A stretch of 64,000 nt of DNA from Podocnemis expansa (GCA_007922195.1 ML681971.1:18984238-19048237), one strand, 5' to 3'. Positions 45,466-56,520 are shown, numbered from the stretch's first letter. A program made the numbers and translations. Notes: generated by a model from the letters alone, not told the origin.

Positions 45466-46305
45466 CTAGGAAGGGACGATATCACCGTGGGGTTCACAGA
45501 CCGCAAGGGTGCTCAGGTTAGGGGAAGGGATCAGTGGGGGCATGGGATCACTCCACTCCACTGTGTCCCAGCTCAGGTCCCCAAAAGGGCCTGGGGCTTT
45601 GGTGCAGGGGTCAGTGGGGTCCGTGGGGTCCTGGCCACAACATACTGACCTCAAGGCACCTGAGGCTTCAGTGCAGGGGTCAGTGGGGTCCTGGCCGCAA
45701 CACGCTGCCCCTGAGATGCGGCTTCCCACTGAGGGTTGAGTCCCGCACTCCTCCGGGTCACCCCTGGTCCCCAGCTCTAGCCATACCTCATCATTCATTT
45801 CCTCAGGGTAGTCCCCCAGGGGTAGATTATAAAACCCCTCCATTTCATCAGGCGGTGGTAAGTCAGGGAGTCCTTCTGGTTCTTCTGCAAGGGGTAGCTC
45901 CTCCAGGTTGCAGGAGACAGGCAGAGGTTTGGGGTCTTCAGCAGCCAGAGGTAGCTCCTCCAGGTCACACAAGGTAGGTCAGGGTTCAGGGTCCCCAGCA
46001 GGTGCCAACTCAGGACTGCTCACTGGCCCCCCTACTAGCAGTTCCTCCTGCAGGTGTGGGGCTGCCCAGGGGTTGGGCAGTGGGCCCCAGTCACTGCCCA
46101 TGGGCAGCCCTTGCCAGACCGATGGGCCTGGGTCTAGAGGCCAGAGCCCAGCTCCTACACAGGGCAGTGCAGGGTCAGGAGCAGACCAAGATGCATCCTT
46201 CCCCTTCACTGACCTGGCTTGAACTGAGCTGCCTGCCTCCCCTTTTATACTTCCTGTCCCTCCCCTCCACTTCCAAGATGATTGACAGCCCCCTCTTGGC
46301 TCCAC
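45466..46305 (-). pseudogene. LTR-internal ORF with EELPLA-type repeats
   Basis: One frame is open from 46305 to 45466 except for a single stop at 45979. It starts with GTGSIKGEAGSSVQ across the TATA box, parallel to ARSIKARLGSSVQP in the 21 kb copy. Then come EELLVGGP, DLEELPLAAEDPKP, NLEELPLAEEPEGLPDLPPP and EMEGFYNLPLGDYPEE. A further tandem duplication (CCGQDPTDPCTEASGA, CCGQDPTDPTDPCTKAPG) is unique to this copy. Real translation would start after the TATA box, for example at the ATG of MGSDWGPLPN. No known domain. The matching frame in two diverged LTRs is the main argument for coding. Confidence 0.38.
46243..46249 (-). promoter_or_regulatory. LTR TATA box
   Basis: GTATAAAAGG on minus, in the same sequence neighbourhood as the 21294 box. 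Confidence 0.65.
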
Positions 46306-46372
46306 TCCCTGCTGTCTTGCAGCTCTTTCTGGGCTCTCTCTGAGGGGGGCTGTGCCTTCCCGCTACATTTGG

Positions 46373-47316
46373 GGTGGTTATTTCTGTTTTGAGAAGATCT
46401 CTTGGCTATTGGTGGCATTGCCTTTGACAACACAAAACCTCAGTCAGTCTTCCTTTAGAGTTTGATTGTAAATAACTTTAATCTGTTACAGCTAGTTAGA
46501 GGGAGACTTTGCTCAGACAGAGCCTGTTCCATAACCTAACAGAGCATAGAAAGTTTTTCTAGAGACTTTAACAGGCCTTGTATCAGGTCTAGAGTTATTT
46601 TGGATGATGTTTGAGGCAGCACATAAGTGGCCTAGAAGGACACATTTCCATGAATGTCAGTAGAAGATGGCTCCTGAATTTTAGGTGCTTTTGAAAATCC
46701 CAGGTTTTGTTCTCCATGTTCTCTGGACTTATTTCTGAACCTGTTTTTGTCCTTCTCCATCACTACGTTAGGCTATATCTCACTTGACATATTGTGAATC
46801 TTTCTCTCTATATATCGCCCCCAAACTGATTGTTTTGTATTGAGCTATGATTCAGTAGATATTTGTGGAGGAAGAGCTGACAGCCTAATGCTGGGAATGT
46901 ATGTGTGACTGGAGAGAAAGGTAATAGATAGTTATATTAAAAAGAAAGTAGCTACAGGACAGGAACACCCCATACATGTCACACAGTCATAGATGCAAAA
47001 GACCATTAGGTCACTTACTCTAGTTTTCTATCAAGAAATACTAGATTTGTTGGGGTATTTTTCTTCAGTGTAGTTTTCATTCCCTCCATCATGGCACCAC
47101 CTCTATGCCTTTTTTGGGGGAGATAATTCCATCATTAAAGAGGATTAGCCTTCATCAGAGCAAATAATTTCTGTTATCCAGCACCTATTTTCCTTTGCTA
47201 GTCTCCATTTCATTCCTCATAGCAGTAACCCTTTATTCACCTGCTGCAATGGAACTCCCTACAGCAATTAAAGTTTGTCCAGTGAGGAAATAAAATTTCT
47301 CTAAACAAGAGGGCGT
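46373..47316. other. no genes; LINE-tail trace
   Basis: At 46984-47060, TCATAGATGCAAAAGACC followed by CTCTAGTTTTCTATC resembles the CR1-like tail seen at 2727 and 44697. Otherwise nothing. Confidence 0.42.
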
Positions 47317-47324
47317 GCTAAGGA

Positions 47325-47613
47325 TAGGGTTACTAGATATCACAGCAAAAAAGGAGGACAGGGAAGCATGAAAGGGAGGACACTGGAGGACACATGGAGA
47401 AAATGTAGTATTAATGTAATATTCTTCTGTTTTCAGGGGGCCCTGGAATGCTTCCCCCTAAAAATAGGGTGTTCCAGGGCATTCCAGCATACTTTAACCC
47501 CTGTAAGTAAAAAGCCAGACAAAATCATCTATTTTTAAAATGTCTGCCAGACGGAGGACATGAAGGTAAAAAGGAGAACATGTCCTCCTTTTGCCTGACA
47601 TCTAGTAACCCTA
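47325..47613. mobile_element. hAT-type MITE with perfect 8-bp duplication
   Basis: TAGGGTTACTAGATAT and ACATCTAGTAACCCTA form the inverted ends (one mismatch). GCTAAGGA occurs immediately on both sides (47317-47324, 47614-47621). An 8-bp duplication is diagnostic of hAT-like transposition. Subterminal AGGAGGACAGG/CTCCTTTT stretches are also inverted. No coding. Confidence 0.93.
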
Positions 47614-47726
47614 GCTAAGGAGGAGGTATGACTCAGAGTCGTACTTCCTGTCTTAGGTTTGCTCCTAAAATATGCAGCCATGCACCAGCTCTTACTTAGC
47701 ACTGATTGTAATGGTTCAGTCTAGCC

Positions 47727-48111
47727 CAGTGGTTCCCAACCTGGGTCTGGGGAACCCTGGGGGTCCGCAGACATGTTGCAGGGGGTCTGTGAAGCCTCTC
47801 CCTACCAGGGCTGGAATCCAGCTGCAGCCTCAATGCACCCTGCTTGGGCTGCCTCTCCCTGCCTGCAGCCAGGTCCTGGCAGGGGGATGAGGCCATGGCA
47901 GTTCCCAAGGTAGGACAAGGGCAGGGGGCCACAGCTGCCACAGCTCGGCTCCCCAATGGCGAGGGCCATGGTGGCAGCGGTGCCGCTTGTCAGCTGTCTC
48001 AGTGGTGTGGCCAGAGTGGTGCAGGCCAGATTACATAATCAGCCAGCGGGGCTGCAAAGATTTTTTTTTTTAAAAAGGGATCCCCAGCCTGAAAAAGGTT
48101 GGGAACCACTG
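47727..48111. mobile_element. hAT (Charlie-like) MITE, 385 bp
   Basis: CAGTGGTTCCCAACCT and GGTTGGGAACCACTG inverted ends; flanks GTCTAGCC and ATCTAGCC match at 7 of 8. The terminus is of the CAGTGGTTCTCAACC type well known in Charlie-group hAT elements. GC-rich interior, no transposase. Confidence 0.9.
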
Positions 48112-48119
48112 ATCTAGCC

Positions 48120-50159
48120 CATATGCTTTACGTGCCACCATTTCCTACACTGCCTATTGGTGGTGTTTTCAGACTGCTGTAGTACATGTAAACTGTCATA
48201 GCTCCACTTCAGTCAATGGAGGTACGGCGATGACAATTCACACCAGCTGAGGATCTGCTGTTTTACATACAGTTTGCTCCTAGTGAAGTCTTGCAGTCTG
48301 TGTTATGCTCCACACATACTGTGTCTCTGCAGCTCTATCCATAACGTCATGCACTGGTAATGCCAGGTACATGAGGTTATTTGGAGAAGAAATGCAGAGA
48401 GGAAAGACATCTATCTATCTAAAGATTTAAAGCAAGATGTTTTTCTTTTAATTGATACCAGCACAAGCCACAAAGCACAGATAAAATGTAATTTGCTCAG
48501 CAACGTAAAGGACAGCCTAGAATAGCCTTTCAGACTTCATATTTGTTTTCTGTGGGCTCCATGATGTTGACTTTTATCTGATGTCTAGGTTAAAGTCCTC
48601 CTCCCATCCTACTCTCCCTTCTGCTGCACCATGTTGAATAAGAGAGGAATGAAAAGGGCTACATCTGAAAAGATTAAGACACCTGGCAGTTCCACTTTCC
48701 ACTTAAGCCTCTCACCTTTGTGAAAAGCTGCCATGTTGGCCACCCGTGCTAAAGGCAAATAACGTGTTGCTCTCCTGGACACTGATAATACATTATATTT
48801 CAGCTTGGACTGTACCTTTAGCTGCTAGAACCCCCAGCAGCTATTTCTCTGAAACAGCTTAGATGGTAAAAGCCAGAGCTTGTGACTTTCCATTTAGAAG
48901 AAGAAAAGGTTAACAACATAACGTTCCCTTTGCTCCCCTCACCAAACTCATTCTCTTTTCATCCTCAGCACAAGGCTTCTAATAAAGACAAGAACAAAAG
49001 AAAGCAAGGCTTTCTGTATCTATAAAAAGAACTAGAGATGGCTTAAAGTAACTCAGGTAATGGGGTACTTTGGTTGGGTTGCATAACTCAGCTACATTTC
49101 ATCTTTTAAAGGGACACTGTCAAACATCTTAAGACTCATATGATCAGCTTTATTATAACATGGTAGGAAGTAACATGGGCCTCTGCTTCAAGATTTAAAC
49201 TTTTATCCACAGGCACGGTTTTGACTACCATTTAGATGGTTGATGACTCAAAAATCTATCTCTATGTTGATGAGCTGATACCAACCCCTGCCAATGTCTG
49301 TAGCCATTGGCACCCACCAATAGCTTTTCTGTAAGCATGTAAGGCCTTGAAGTTAGGAGCCAAAGTACCTTTCAGAACTGGGCCTGAGTATTTGCTCCCA
49401 TGTTGTTTCTTATCCAAGAGATACCACCTGCCCCACTACCTTATCTGCTTTCAGATGTATCCTCAAGACTTACATACGTCATAATACCAAAATACTCTCC
49501 CTGCTGACAATGAGCAGGCATGTATTGAGCTGTCACCGATCTTCTTCCTCCCTTTTCCTACATTTTCCTCTTATGTCCCTCATTCTGCGAGGCCTCATCC
49601 TACCTTTGCGTGCTATTTAAAAATTAACAAATTCTCACCCCCGCCCCCCCACCCTAAAAATCCAACAATAAAAAAAAAATAACTCAGCAATGCCAATATA
49701 GCAACAGGCTCAAACTTTCGGAAGCATCAAAGTCACTTTTGTTTAACAGTGGAACTTGTGCTCCTAATAAACAATAAACCACTCGGAAATGTTTAAAAAT
49801 TCTACTCCATATTTATTTGCTTTTATTTGGCCAGGAGTGGCACATTAAATGTTGGTAAGCAATTATTTTATGGTATTCTGGTATTCTGCATGCTCTCCAG
49901 GTTATTTGTCACACTGAGGAACAGACTATATCATAAATTTTGTATTTGGGCTCCCAGGGACAGATTCTGACTCCTGTAGACCAGTATTTGTCTTCCTTGA
50001 GCAGTTACTACAAACAAGGCATTGTATTCTAAGGTACCATCAGCGTGTGTCAGGGTGACAAACCCTAGACCTTATTTCTATGACTTTGATACTTCATGGC
50101 AATTTAATTGCAGTTCATTCAGCAGGAAGAGGAAGGCTATTCAAAGTATCTGAATGCTT
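48120..50159. other. 2 kb without recognised genes
   Basis: A small self-complementary trace at 48178-48260 (GTCATAGCTCCACTTCAGTC ... GCTGAGGATCTG) resembles those at 27788 and 36660. C-rich run near 49640. Nothing else. Confidence 0.45.
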
Positions 50160-51390
50160 ACTTGGGATTCGGGACACCAGGTGTCACCTCCTTCTCCATC
50201 ACAGACTTTCTCCCTGCCCTTTGGCAAGTCACATAGTCTCTCAATTCCCCATCTTTAAAATGGAGGTAGCAGCACTTCTCTAACTCATGGGTGGGTTGGG
50301 AGGAAAATACATAAAGGCTATGTCTACACACAAGGCTTTATTTTGAAATAAGTTCTTCCGAAATTACTTATTTTGAAATAAAACCTTTATTTCGAAACAA
50401 CTTATTTTGAGCTAACAAAAATTTAGTTCAAAATAAGGGAGACCCTGAAAGCAAAATAGCAGGTCCTATGTGTGGACCTGCTACTTCGCTTCAGGAGAGT
50501 GGCACCCTGGGAGGTGTGGCAACATGGCCCTTTGCGGGCCATGTTGCCACCAACCAGGGCGGAGGTGGGGAGAGGGCTTGGCAGGAGCAGGGCATGGGGT
50601 GAGCCGCCTGGGCTCCGGCCACCCCACTGGGGGCTGCAGCCCCCTGAGCAAGGTGTGGGGTGAGCTGCCCGGGCCATGGCCACCCCGCCAAGGGCTGCAG
50701 CCCCCGGAGCTGGCAGTGGGGTGAGCTGTGGGGCTCCCAACGGCTGCTGCTGCTGAGCCCAGGGGCCTGGGGAGCCAGTGGGACCCGGCTCCCCACGGCT
50801 GCAGTCCCGGCGGTGGGGAAAAGCTGGAGCCCTGGCATCCTGCCGGGGAGGCTGCCACCAGCCCTGGCGGGGGGGCGAGCCGGTTGCCCCCGCACCCCCG
50901 CCATCGGGCTTGGGAGCAGCCCCAGCGGCAGGCAGAGCTGGGTGCCCCAGGATCCCTGCCGCGGGGCTCACTGCCAGGCTTGGGGGCAGGGCCCCATACC
51001 CTGCAGTGGGTCTCCCCTCAGCACCCTGGCCAGGGTGCTGAGGGGGTGGTCCTTCCTCCCAGGGTGCTAAGCACCCTGGGAGGAAGGTCAAATCATGTTG
51101 TTTTGGAACCCGTTTGTTCCGAAACAACATATCCAAATGGCCTTATTTCGAAACAACCGTGTCGAAATAAGGGCCATTTCAATAACAAACAAGGTTTAAG
51201 GTGTTCCAGAAGAACTCCTCTTATTTCTAAATGATGGAGTCTGTCATTTCAAAATAAGAAAATGTCATCTGGACATCATCTTTTTATTTTGAAATAACCT
51301 GTGTTATTTTGAAATAAAAAAGATGTGTGGACACAGCCAAAAGGTGTTTAGATGTTGCAGTGGTAGGGGTGATATAAGCATCACAGGCAG
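50160..51390 (+). repeat. MIR-like SINE split by a Harbinger element
   Basis: The left part has TTTGGCAAGTCACATAGTCT, CAATTCCCCATCTTTAAAAT and GGAGGTAGCAGCACTTC, the conserved MIR CTTGGGCAAGTCACTT...CATCTGTAAAATGGG order. The right part resumes after 51338 with AGGTGTTTAGATGTTGCAG. The AAA at the junction is duplicated around the Harbinger. Confidence 0.72.
50316..51338 (+). mobile_element. non-autonomous Harbinger with GC-rich core, 1023 bp
   Basis: GGCTATGTCTACACA and TGTGTGGACACAGCC ends, AAA on both sides. Arms are TTATTTCGAAATAA class. The left subterminal sequence (GTGGACCTGCTACTTCGCTT, GGAGGTGTGGCAACATGGCC) parallels 23835-23900 of the autonomous copy. The core (50540-51000) is very GC-rich with repeated GGGGTGAGC(T/C)GCC and GGGGCTGCAGCCCC units, followed by the CAGCACCCTGGCCAGGGTGC and AGGGTGCTAAGCACCCTGG palindromes. 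Long overlapping frames on both strands reflect GC content, not genes. Confidence 0.88.
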
Positions 51391-52325
51391 ACAGACATAG
51401 TGCAAAGATGAGAATTTTAGGAGCATTTTTCAGTTTTTTCATTCTTTTTTAAATGAATTAATTAGTTGGACATGTTTGACAACCTGTGTTTTCAATGTGT
51501 CTTTTTTGGTGCCAGTAACCTTCATGAACACACCAGAGTTCTGCCAGAAACCTAGCCTCCTCTCTCTTTGTCTCATTCATCATGGCCTATTTTCTTTTCT
51601 CACTTTCTGCAACAGTCTCATCTTCAATCTAGTATGTCGGGTTTATGAGAAACAACAAATCAATACCTTTTTTTGAGCACTGCTGATTCATTACTTGTTG
51701 GAGTCAGTCTAGATGCTACAGTTGTATTAGCTGTCAGGAATGATTAATTTTTAAGGGAAATTGTTCTTGCTGATTTTTGATTCCAGTTCATATCCCACCT
51801 TTACTTTATATTCATCTACAGAGACAGATGCAAGTCTCCAGTAGATGTTTTAATAGTCTAGGGCACCAATCCTGCAACTTTATTCAATAGCGGACTTCAT
51901 TGATCATGCTCCTCTTTTTCTGATTTAACTGGCCAATTGCTATCCCCTTTGGTTCCCCATCCACTATCTTCCTTACCACGGGTAAGTATGAGTGAGTAAC
52001 CCCAGTTTTCTCCCCAGACACTCTCTGAGCAGGACCAATCAGAAGAGTAAGGGACTCCTTAACTTGTTTGGGTGAGCAAGTATGTGAGGATGTAGCCCTA
52101 ATTGATGCTGCATATTGGTCCTGCTGAAAATTTTCTGTTGAAACTGTTTTCAGTGAAAAATTGGGTTTACATTAATTGATTGACTGGAAAAAGGGTCCAG
52201 CTTCTGTCTAAATTAAGATTTTTTAAAATATAAAATCCAAAATATTTCAGTAAAATATCAAAATATCTTAATTTTAATTTCACTGCATTTATTTCTCTTC
52301 CCATACTGTAAGTTTTGCATTTTCA
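51391..52325. other. non-coding, no feature recognised
   Basis: AT-rich; the 66-codon frame at 51476 shows no motif. Confidence 0.45.
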
Positions 52326-52458
52326 AGCTTCTGATAAAGTGGGATTTCTGCCATGAAAGCTCATGCAATAAATAAATGTGTTAGTTTTAAAAGTGTCACA
52401 GAATTCCTGGTTTGTTTTCCTGAGCTTGACTAACATGGCTACCCCCTTTGGAACTTTT
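52326..52458 (-). repeat. hairpin-repeat arm, near full length
   Basis: CTTCTGATAAAGTGGGATTT, GAAAGCTCATGCAATAAATA and an end CTACCCCCTTTGGAACTTTT, the reverse complement of the 35941 copy. Confidence 0.82.
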
Positions 52459-54771
52459 AATTTGTAATTGCTGTCATGGTGCCTCATGGGAGTTGTGGTT
52501 TGATTGCTTTATGCCTCCTTTCACCTGTAACTCTCTGTGGGGACTTCATTTGCCATGCTACAGTCTGACCAGGAACTCCCATGATGCACTGCTTTCCATC
52601 TCCACGAAGACAGACTGTGGTGCATCATGGAAGATGTAATCTGATTAGGGAGACCGGCTTTTAGGGGAGAATGGGATCATGAGGAACTGCCACAATGTTT
52701 CCATATTGTAATATCTAAGATTTTTGCTGAAAAATAAAAATCAGTCTGCAGAAAATGTATATGGAAAAAGCTTTTTTTTCCTTTTACACATTTTTGTCCA
52801 AACTTTCCATAGGGGGAAAATATATATTTTGTTTAAACCAGACTTTCATGCATGCAACCAGAATAACTGCAATGTGCTGTAATTCACTGCCCTACAACAT
52901 TATCATGGATAAAGTACTGAGTCACCAGATGTTAGGCTACAGCTATAATTTTAATTTGAAGAGCCCTTTGGCAGAAGAATTGCAATGCCCATTCATAAAA
53001 TAAAGTGATTCAGTGTGATACTGTTATGCTTAAATGTTCTAGTTTTGCAGATACTGTCGCTGTTGTTGTATGTATTTTGAAACAGAAACCAAATCTAGCT
53101 CTTCTGAAAAGCACCAATATTTCTCATTAAAATCCAAAGTGAACCCCAGATTTCAGTAAAGGCATTTATAGGGATGAGAGCTTCAAAGTACACCGGTCAG
53201 GAAATAACTTAAACTCTCTTCTCCATGCCAGCAAAAGTATTCTACCTTCTCGAAGAGTCAGTGAAATCAATTCTGTCCTTCTGAGGTCTAGAGAAGAAGT
53301 TCACTTGAAAGAGAGGCAATTCTACAATGTTCAGAATCAACTCAAAAATTAAATTGTTCATTCAACATAAAGGAATTTTCAAGGCTAAATTCCATGGCCT
53401 TAACAATGCCTCTTCCTCAAATTAATATTTAGAACCTTTCACTTTCTTTTTGTGTATAATAGCATACCAATATAAATCTTACATGTATACCACCTTTCAT
53501 CCTGAAAGATGCACTTAAAAAACATCTTAATGGGTATACAAATGATATATAGCGATCATTTCACCCACCAGTGAAAGGCAGCCACCCCTGGGATTGAAAG
53601 CTGCATCTGTTCAGCTGTGCAGAGCAAGATGATAGATCAGTATCACACAGGAGCTAACCAACTAACAATGCAGGGGAGAATTTGGGAAAGTTAGAATATA
53701 TTTAACTATCCTGTAGTTTGGCTAGGACACCAGGATTCCAACAGCTCTTTAATTACCACAAGTAGTCAGAGAACCTTGCTTTTACCTCTTAATTAAAAAG
53801 CATTAACAATGTGAGGGCTTTAGTGCATTTAGGCATGCTTAATTTTAAGCAGATGCTTAACCCCCCCCCCCGTTGTAGTTAATCATGTAAATACTTTGCT
53901 GAATAGCAAAGAGATTACTCACATGCTTCAAGTTTAACATTTGCTGTAAACTGCTATGCTAAATTAAGGCTTCAAAGAGATGATTACTTGTAGTGGATTC
54001 ACCGTCACTTCCTTCAACCAGGAAGCTCACCCAATACTAACCAGACTTGAACTTGCTTGGTTTATGAGATCTAACAGCCAGTGAGAAATTAAGTAAAATA
54101 GGACTCCTCAAATTACTTCAATTATTTTAAGTAGTTTTTTCATCCCCATGGTGGGTTCCCTTTCCTTCCCGATCCTACACTCTCTCTCTTTCTGGTGCTT
54201 CAGGATCACTTCTGGAAAATCATTGAAATTCCTTATTGAACCTTGCTTGGAATATTTTGGTGTTGTGAATTTACTACAATGTGCCATGAAGTATGAGAAA
54301 AACTGTCCAATGATCTCTACTGTAATTTATATACCTCCCTATCCCCACCAAGTCTCTGGGCTTTGGGCTTTCAATTCACAGCTCTGAAACTAATGGGGGA
54401 GGAGGGGAAGAAGGCGTGTTGTTTAGCCTTGGGTTCTTGCTTCTTTCATTTCACGTGCCTTTCTCATATTCTTCCCTGAAGTGACCTTTTCTGTGCTTTC
54501 AGCAGCATCTTTACAGTTCCCTAAGAGGTGACAGGATGTCAGACGAGCTGGCAGGTGCATTTCCTTGGGCTCTGGAGACGTATATCACCTGCTAGTGTGA
54601 ACATGTGCATGACCATTTATATCTCCTGCAGGACTCTGCCGCTGCTGCTGCAAAGTTCACTTCAGAATTAAAGTTCTATTTGTCAAACGACCATAAGAAG
54701 AAGGAAAAAGAAAAAAGGTGCAAGTTCTGACTTTTTGCAGCAGGTTGCTTTGCCTTAGACAGATTTTCGCT
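52459..54771. other. 2.3 kb without recognised genes
   Basis: Only short frames; C11 run near 53863. No supported repeat or gene. Confidence 0.45.
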
Positions 54772-55611
54772 GGCTATGTTCACACAGGGTATGCTTGTTT
54801 CAAAACAAGACGTTTCGAAACAAGCTGTTTCGAAATAACATATTATTTCCAAACACCTTATTTCGAGGACAAAAAACTTTGTCCTCGAAATAAGGCAGCG
54901 AAATAGCATGTCCACAGCGTGGACATGCTATTCCGCCTGGGGAGGGGATTGCAGGCACCCGCCAGGAGAGGGGCGGCGGGGCGCCTCACCCCGGGGGCTT
55001 TAAAGCCCCCCTACCCCCAAACCTGGGGGCGCGGCCCCGGTGCGTGGCTGGAGACCGCTGCTGCCGGGGCGGAGTGAGCACCGGCCCGGAATCCCTGGCG
55101 CCTACGCTCCTGCGGGAGGCGTGGCCGGGGCATCCCCCGGACACGCCCTGGAATCCCTGGCAGTCGCGCTTTACCCCGCCGGCTTTACCCCGCCGTGCTT
55201 TACCCCACCGGCTTTACCCCGCCGTGCTTTACCCTGCAGGGGCTGCAGGCACCGGCCAGGTGAGGCACGGGGCTGCGCGGCATGCCACTGGTGCCTGCGG
55301 CACCGGCAGCGTGCCGCGCCGCCCCGTGCCTCACCTGACCGGTGCCTGCAGCCCCGCGCCCCCCCCACCCACGGACACCCCTCAGCACCCTGGCCAGGGT
55401 GCTGAGGGGGCAGCCCTTCCTCCCAAACAACATGTCCAAACAGGGCTGTTTTGAAACCAAATGAGGTTTAAGTTGTTTCAGAATGACCACGGCCATTTCG
55501 AAACAAGCTGTTTGCTTGTTTCGAAATGGCCGTGCGTCGTGTGGCCATGGCACTTCTTATTTTGAAACAACCCCTGTTGTTTCGAAATAAGAAGTGTGTG
55601 TGGCCATACCC
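54772..55611 (+). mobile_element. non-autonomous Harbinger with GC-rich core, TTTCGAAA class
   Basis: Left end GGCTATGTTCACACAGGG, right end GTGTGTGGCCATACCC. Arms carry GTTTCGAAAC and TTATTTCGAGGACA / TGTCCTCGAAATAA (a perfect inverted pair around AAAAAACTT). The subterminal AAATAGCATGTCCAC and GTGGACATGCTATTCCG parallels the autonomous element. A GC-rich core at 54930-55420 contains CAGCACCCTGGCCAGGGTGC. The termini do not match well, and no duplication was found. Confidence 0.8.
55168..55238 (+). repeat. 14-bp minisatellite, about five units
   Basis: GCTTTACCCCGCCG is repeated about five times with small changes (one CACCG, one CTGC). It lies within the GC-rich core of the Harbinger element. 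Confidence 0.88.
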
Positions 55612-55796
55612 TCTGTCTCAATTAAGTAAGTGCTCCCTACTTATTCAAGATGTGAAACATTTGGGTATTTGACACTTGGAGCCTAAGGTGAGCACTGGAA
55701 AATCTACTATGTTATACTCTGGTGAACCGTTCAAAAGAATTGAAGGCAAGCAATCAGGCACCAGTTTTCCTCCCATTCTGTAAATTCCCCATCTAT

Positions 55797-55893
55797 AAAG
55801 CATCTGACAAAATGGGATTTTCTCCCACAAAAGCACATGTAATACATACATTTGTTAGTCTTTAAAAGTGCCACAGGACTCCTTGTTTGTTCT
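55797..55893 (-). repeat. hairpin-repeat arm
   Basis: AGCATCTGACAAAATGGGAT, ACATTTGTTAGTCTTTAAAA, GTGCCACAGGACTCCTTG. The outer TAGACTAAC...GGAACT part is missing. Confidence 0.78.
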
Positions 55894-56029
55894 GAAGACA
55901 CATAGGCACCCCAGCTCAGGTCAAAGCTTCATTCTCAGAGGCACTGCACAAATAAATAGTAGGAAGAGTTTCCAATCTAAATAGACAAGACCAAGTGTAG
56001 GAAGTGTTACTATCCCTGGGTATGGTGAT

Positions 56030-56165
56030 GGGGGATCTGAGGCAAGGAGAAATTAAATAGCTTGCCTAAGGTTACTCAGGGAATCTGGGGCACAGCTGGG
56101 AATTGAATCCTGACAAGCCGAGTCCTAGTTCAGTGTCTTAAACAAGACCATCTTTCATCTCAGTT
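56030..56165 (-). repeat. MIR-like SINE fragment
   Basis: CTGAGGCAAGGAGAAATTAA, ATAGCTTGCCTAAGGTTACT, GGAATTGAATCCTGAC is the reverse complement of the MIR body (GTTCGAATCC ... GTGACCTTGGGCAAG ... CTGTGCCTCAG). Confidence 0.7.
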
Positions 56166-56411
56166 ATCTAGGTGCTCAGTGAACTTCATTCACATTGACT
56201 TACTGTCAATGGAAAATGGCAAACTCCTTATTGCCTTCAATGGGGTCAGTGTATTTCACTGAATATAAGTAAATCCAATGTACTGAATAAGCTTTTTAAA
56301 TGCTGTTTAAAGTTCCCAGTCTTGCAAAAATTAAACTCCACATGTGCACAGGGCTCTGTCCATGTGGATCAGCTTACATGTTCAAGGCATAGCTTTTTGC
56401 TCCCCCCCCCA

Positions 56412-56520
56412 TAGGAACATAAGATAGCTATGGTAGACCAGACCAGTGGTCCATGTAATGCAACAGCCTGTCTCTGCCCATGGACAGCGCAAGATGTTTC
56501 CAAAAAAGCTACATAGAACT
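56412..56520 (+). repeat. old LINE-like repeat fragment
   Basis: AGGAACATAAGATAGCTATG, GTAGACCAGACCAGTGGTCC and AGCCTGTCTCTGCCCATGGA resemble the common reptile repeat with GGAACATAAGAACTGCCATA and CAGACCAATGGTCCATC. Class uncertain. Confidence 0.5.

Larger units (their letters stand above)
45097..46368 (-). mobile_element. solo LTR with internal reading frame (relative of the 21 kb LTR)
   Basis: On minus it starts ATGTAGCGGGAAGGC and ends CAACTATTCCACA, flanked by TTGG on both sides (45093-45096 and 46369-46372 on plus). A TATA box lies at 46243-46249. The leader and the following open frame are related to those at 21.2-21.8 kb, while the 3' half is different. It contains loose tandem units (CTTTGCCCAGCC / CTTGCCCAGAAC with AAGACTTGGA words) and an AATAAATTT signal near 45145. 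No adjoining retroviral genes. Confidence 0.65.

Noticed and set aside
50423..51234. Long frames on both strands (up to 237 codons)
   Set aside because: Same reason: GC-rich core of a Harbinger relative, with the frames reading through its palindromes and terminal arms.
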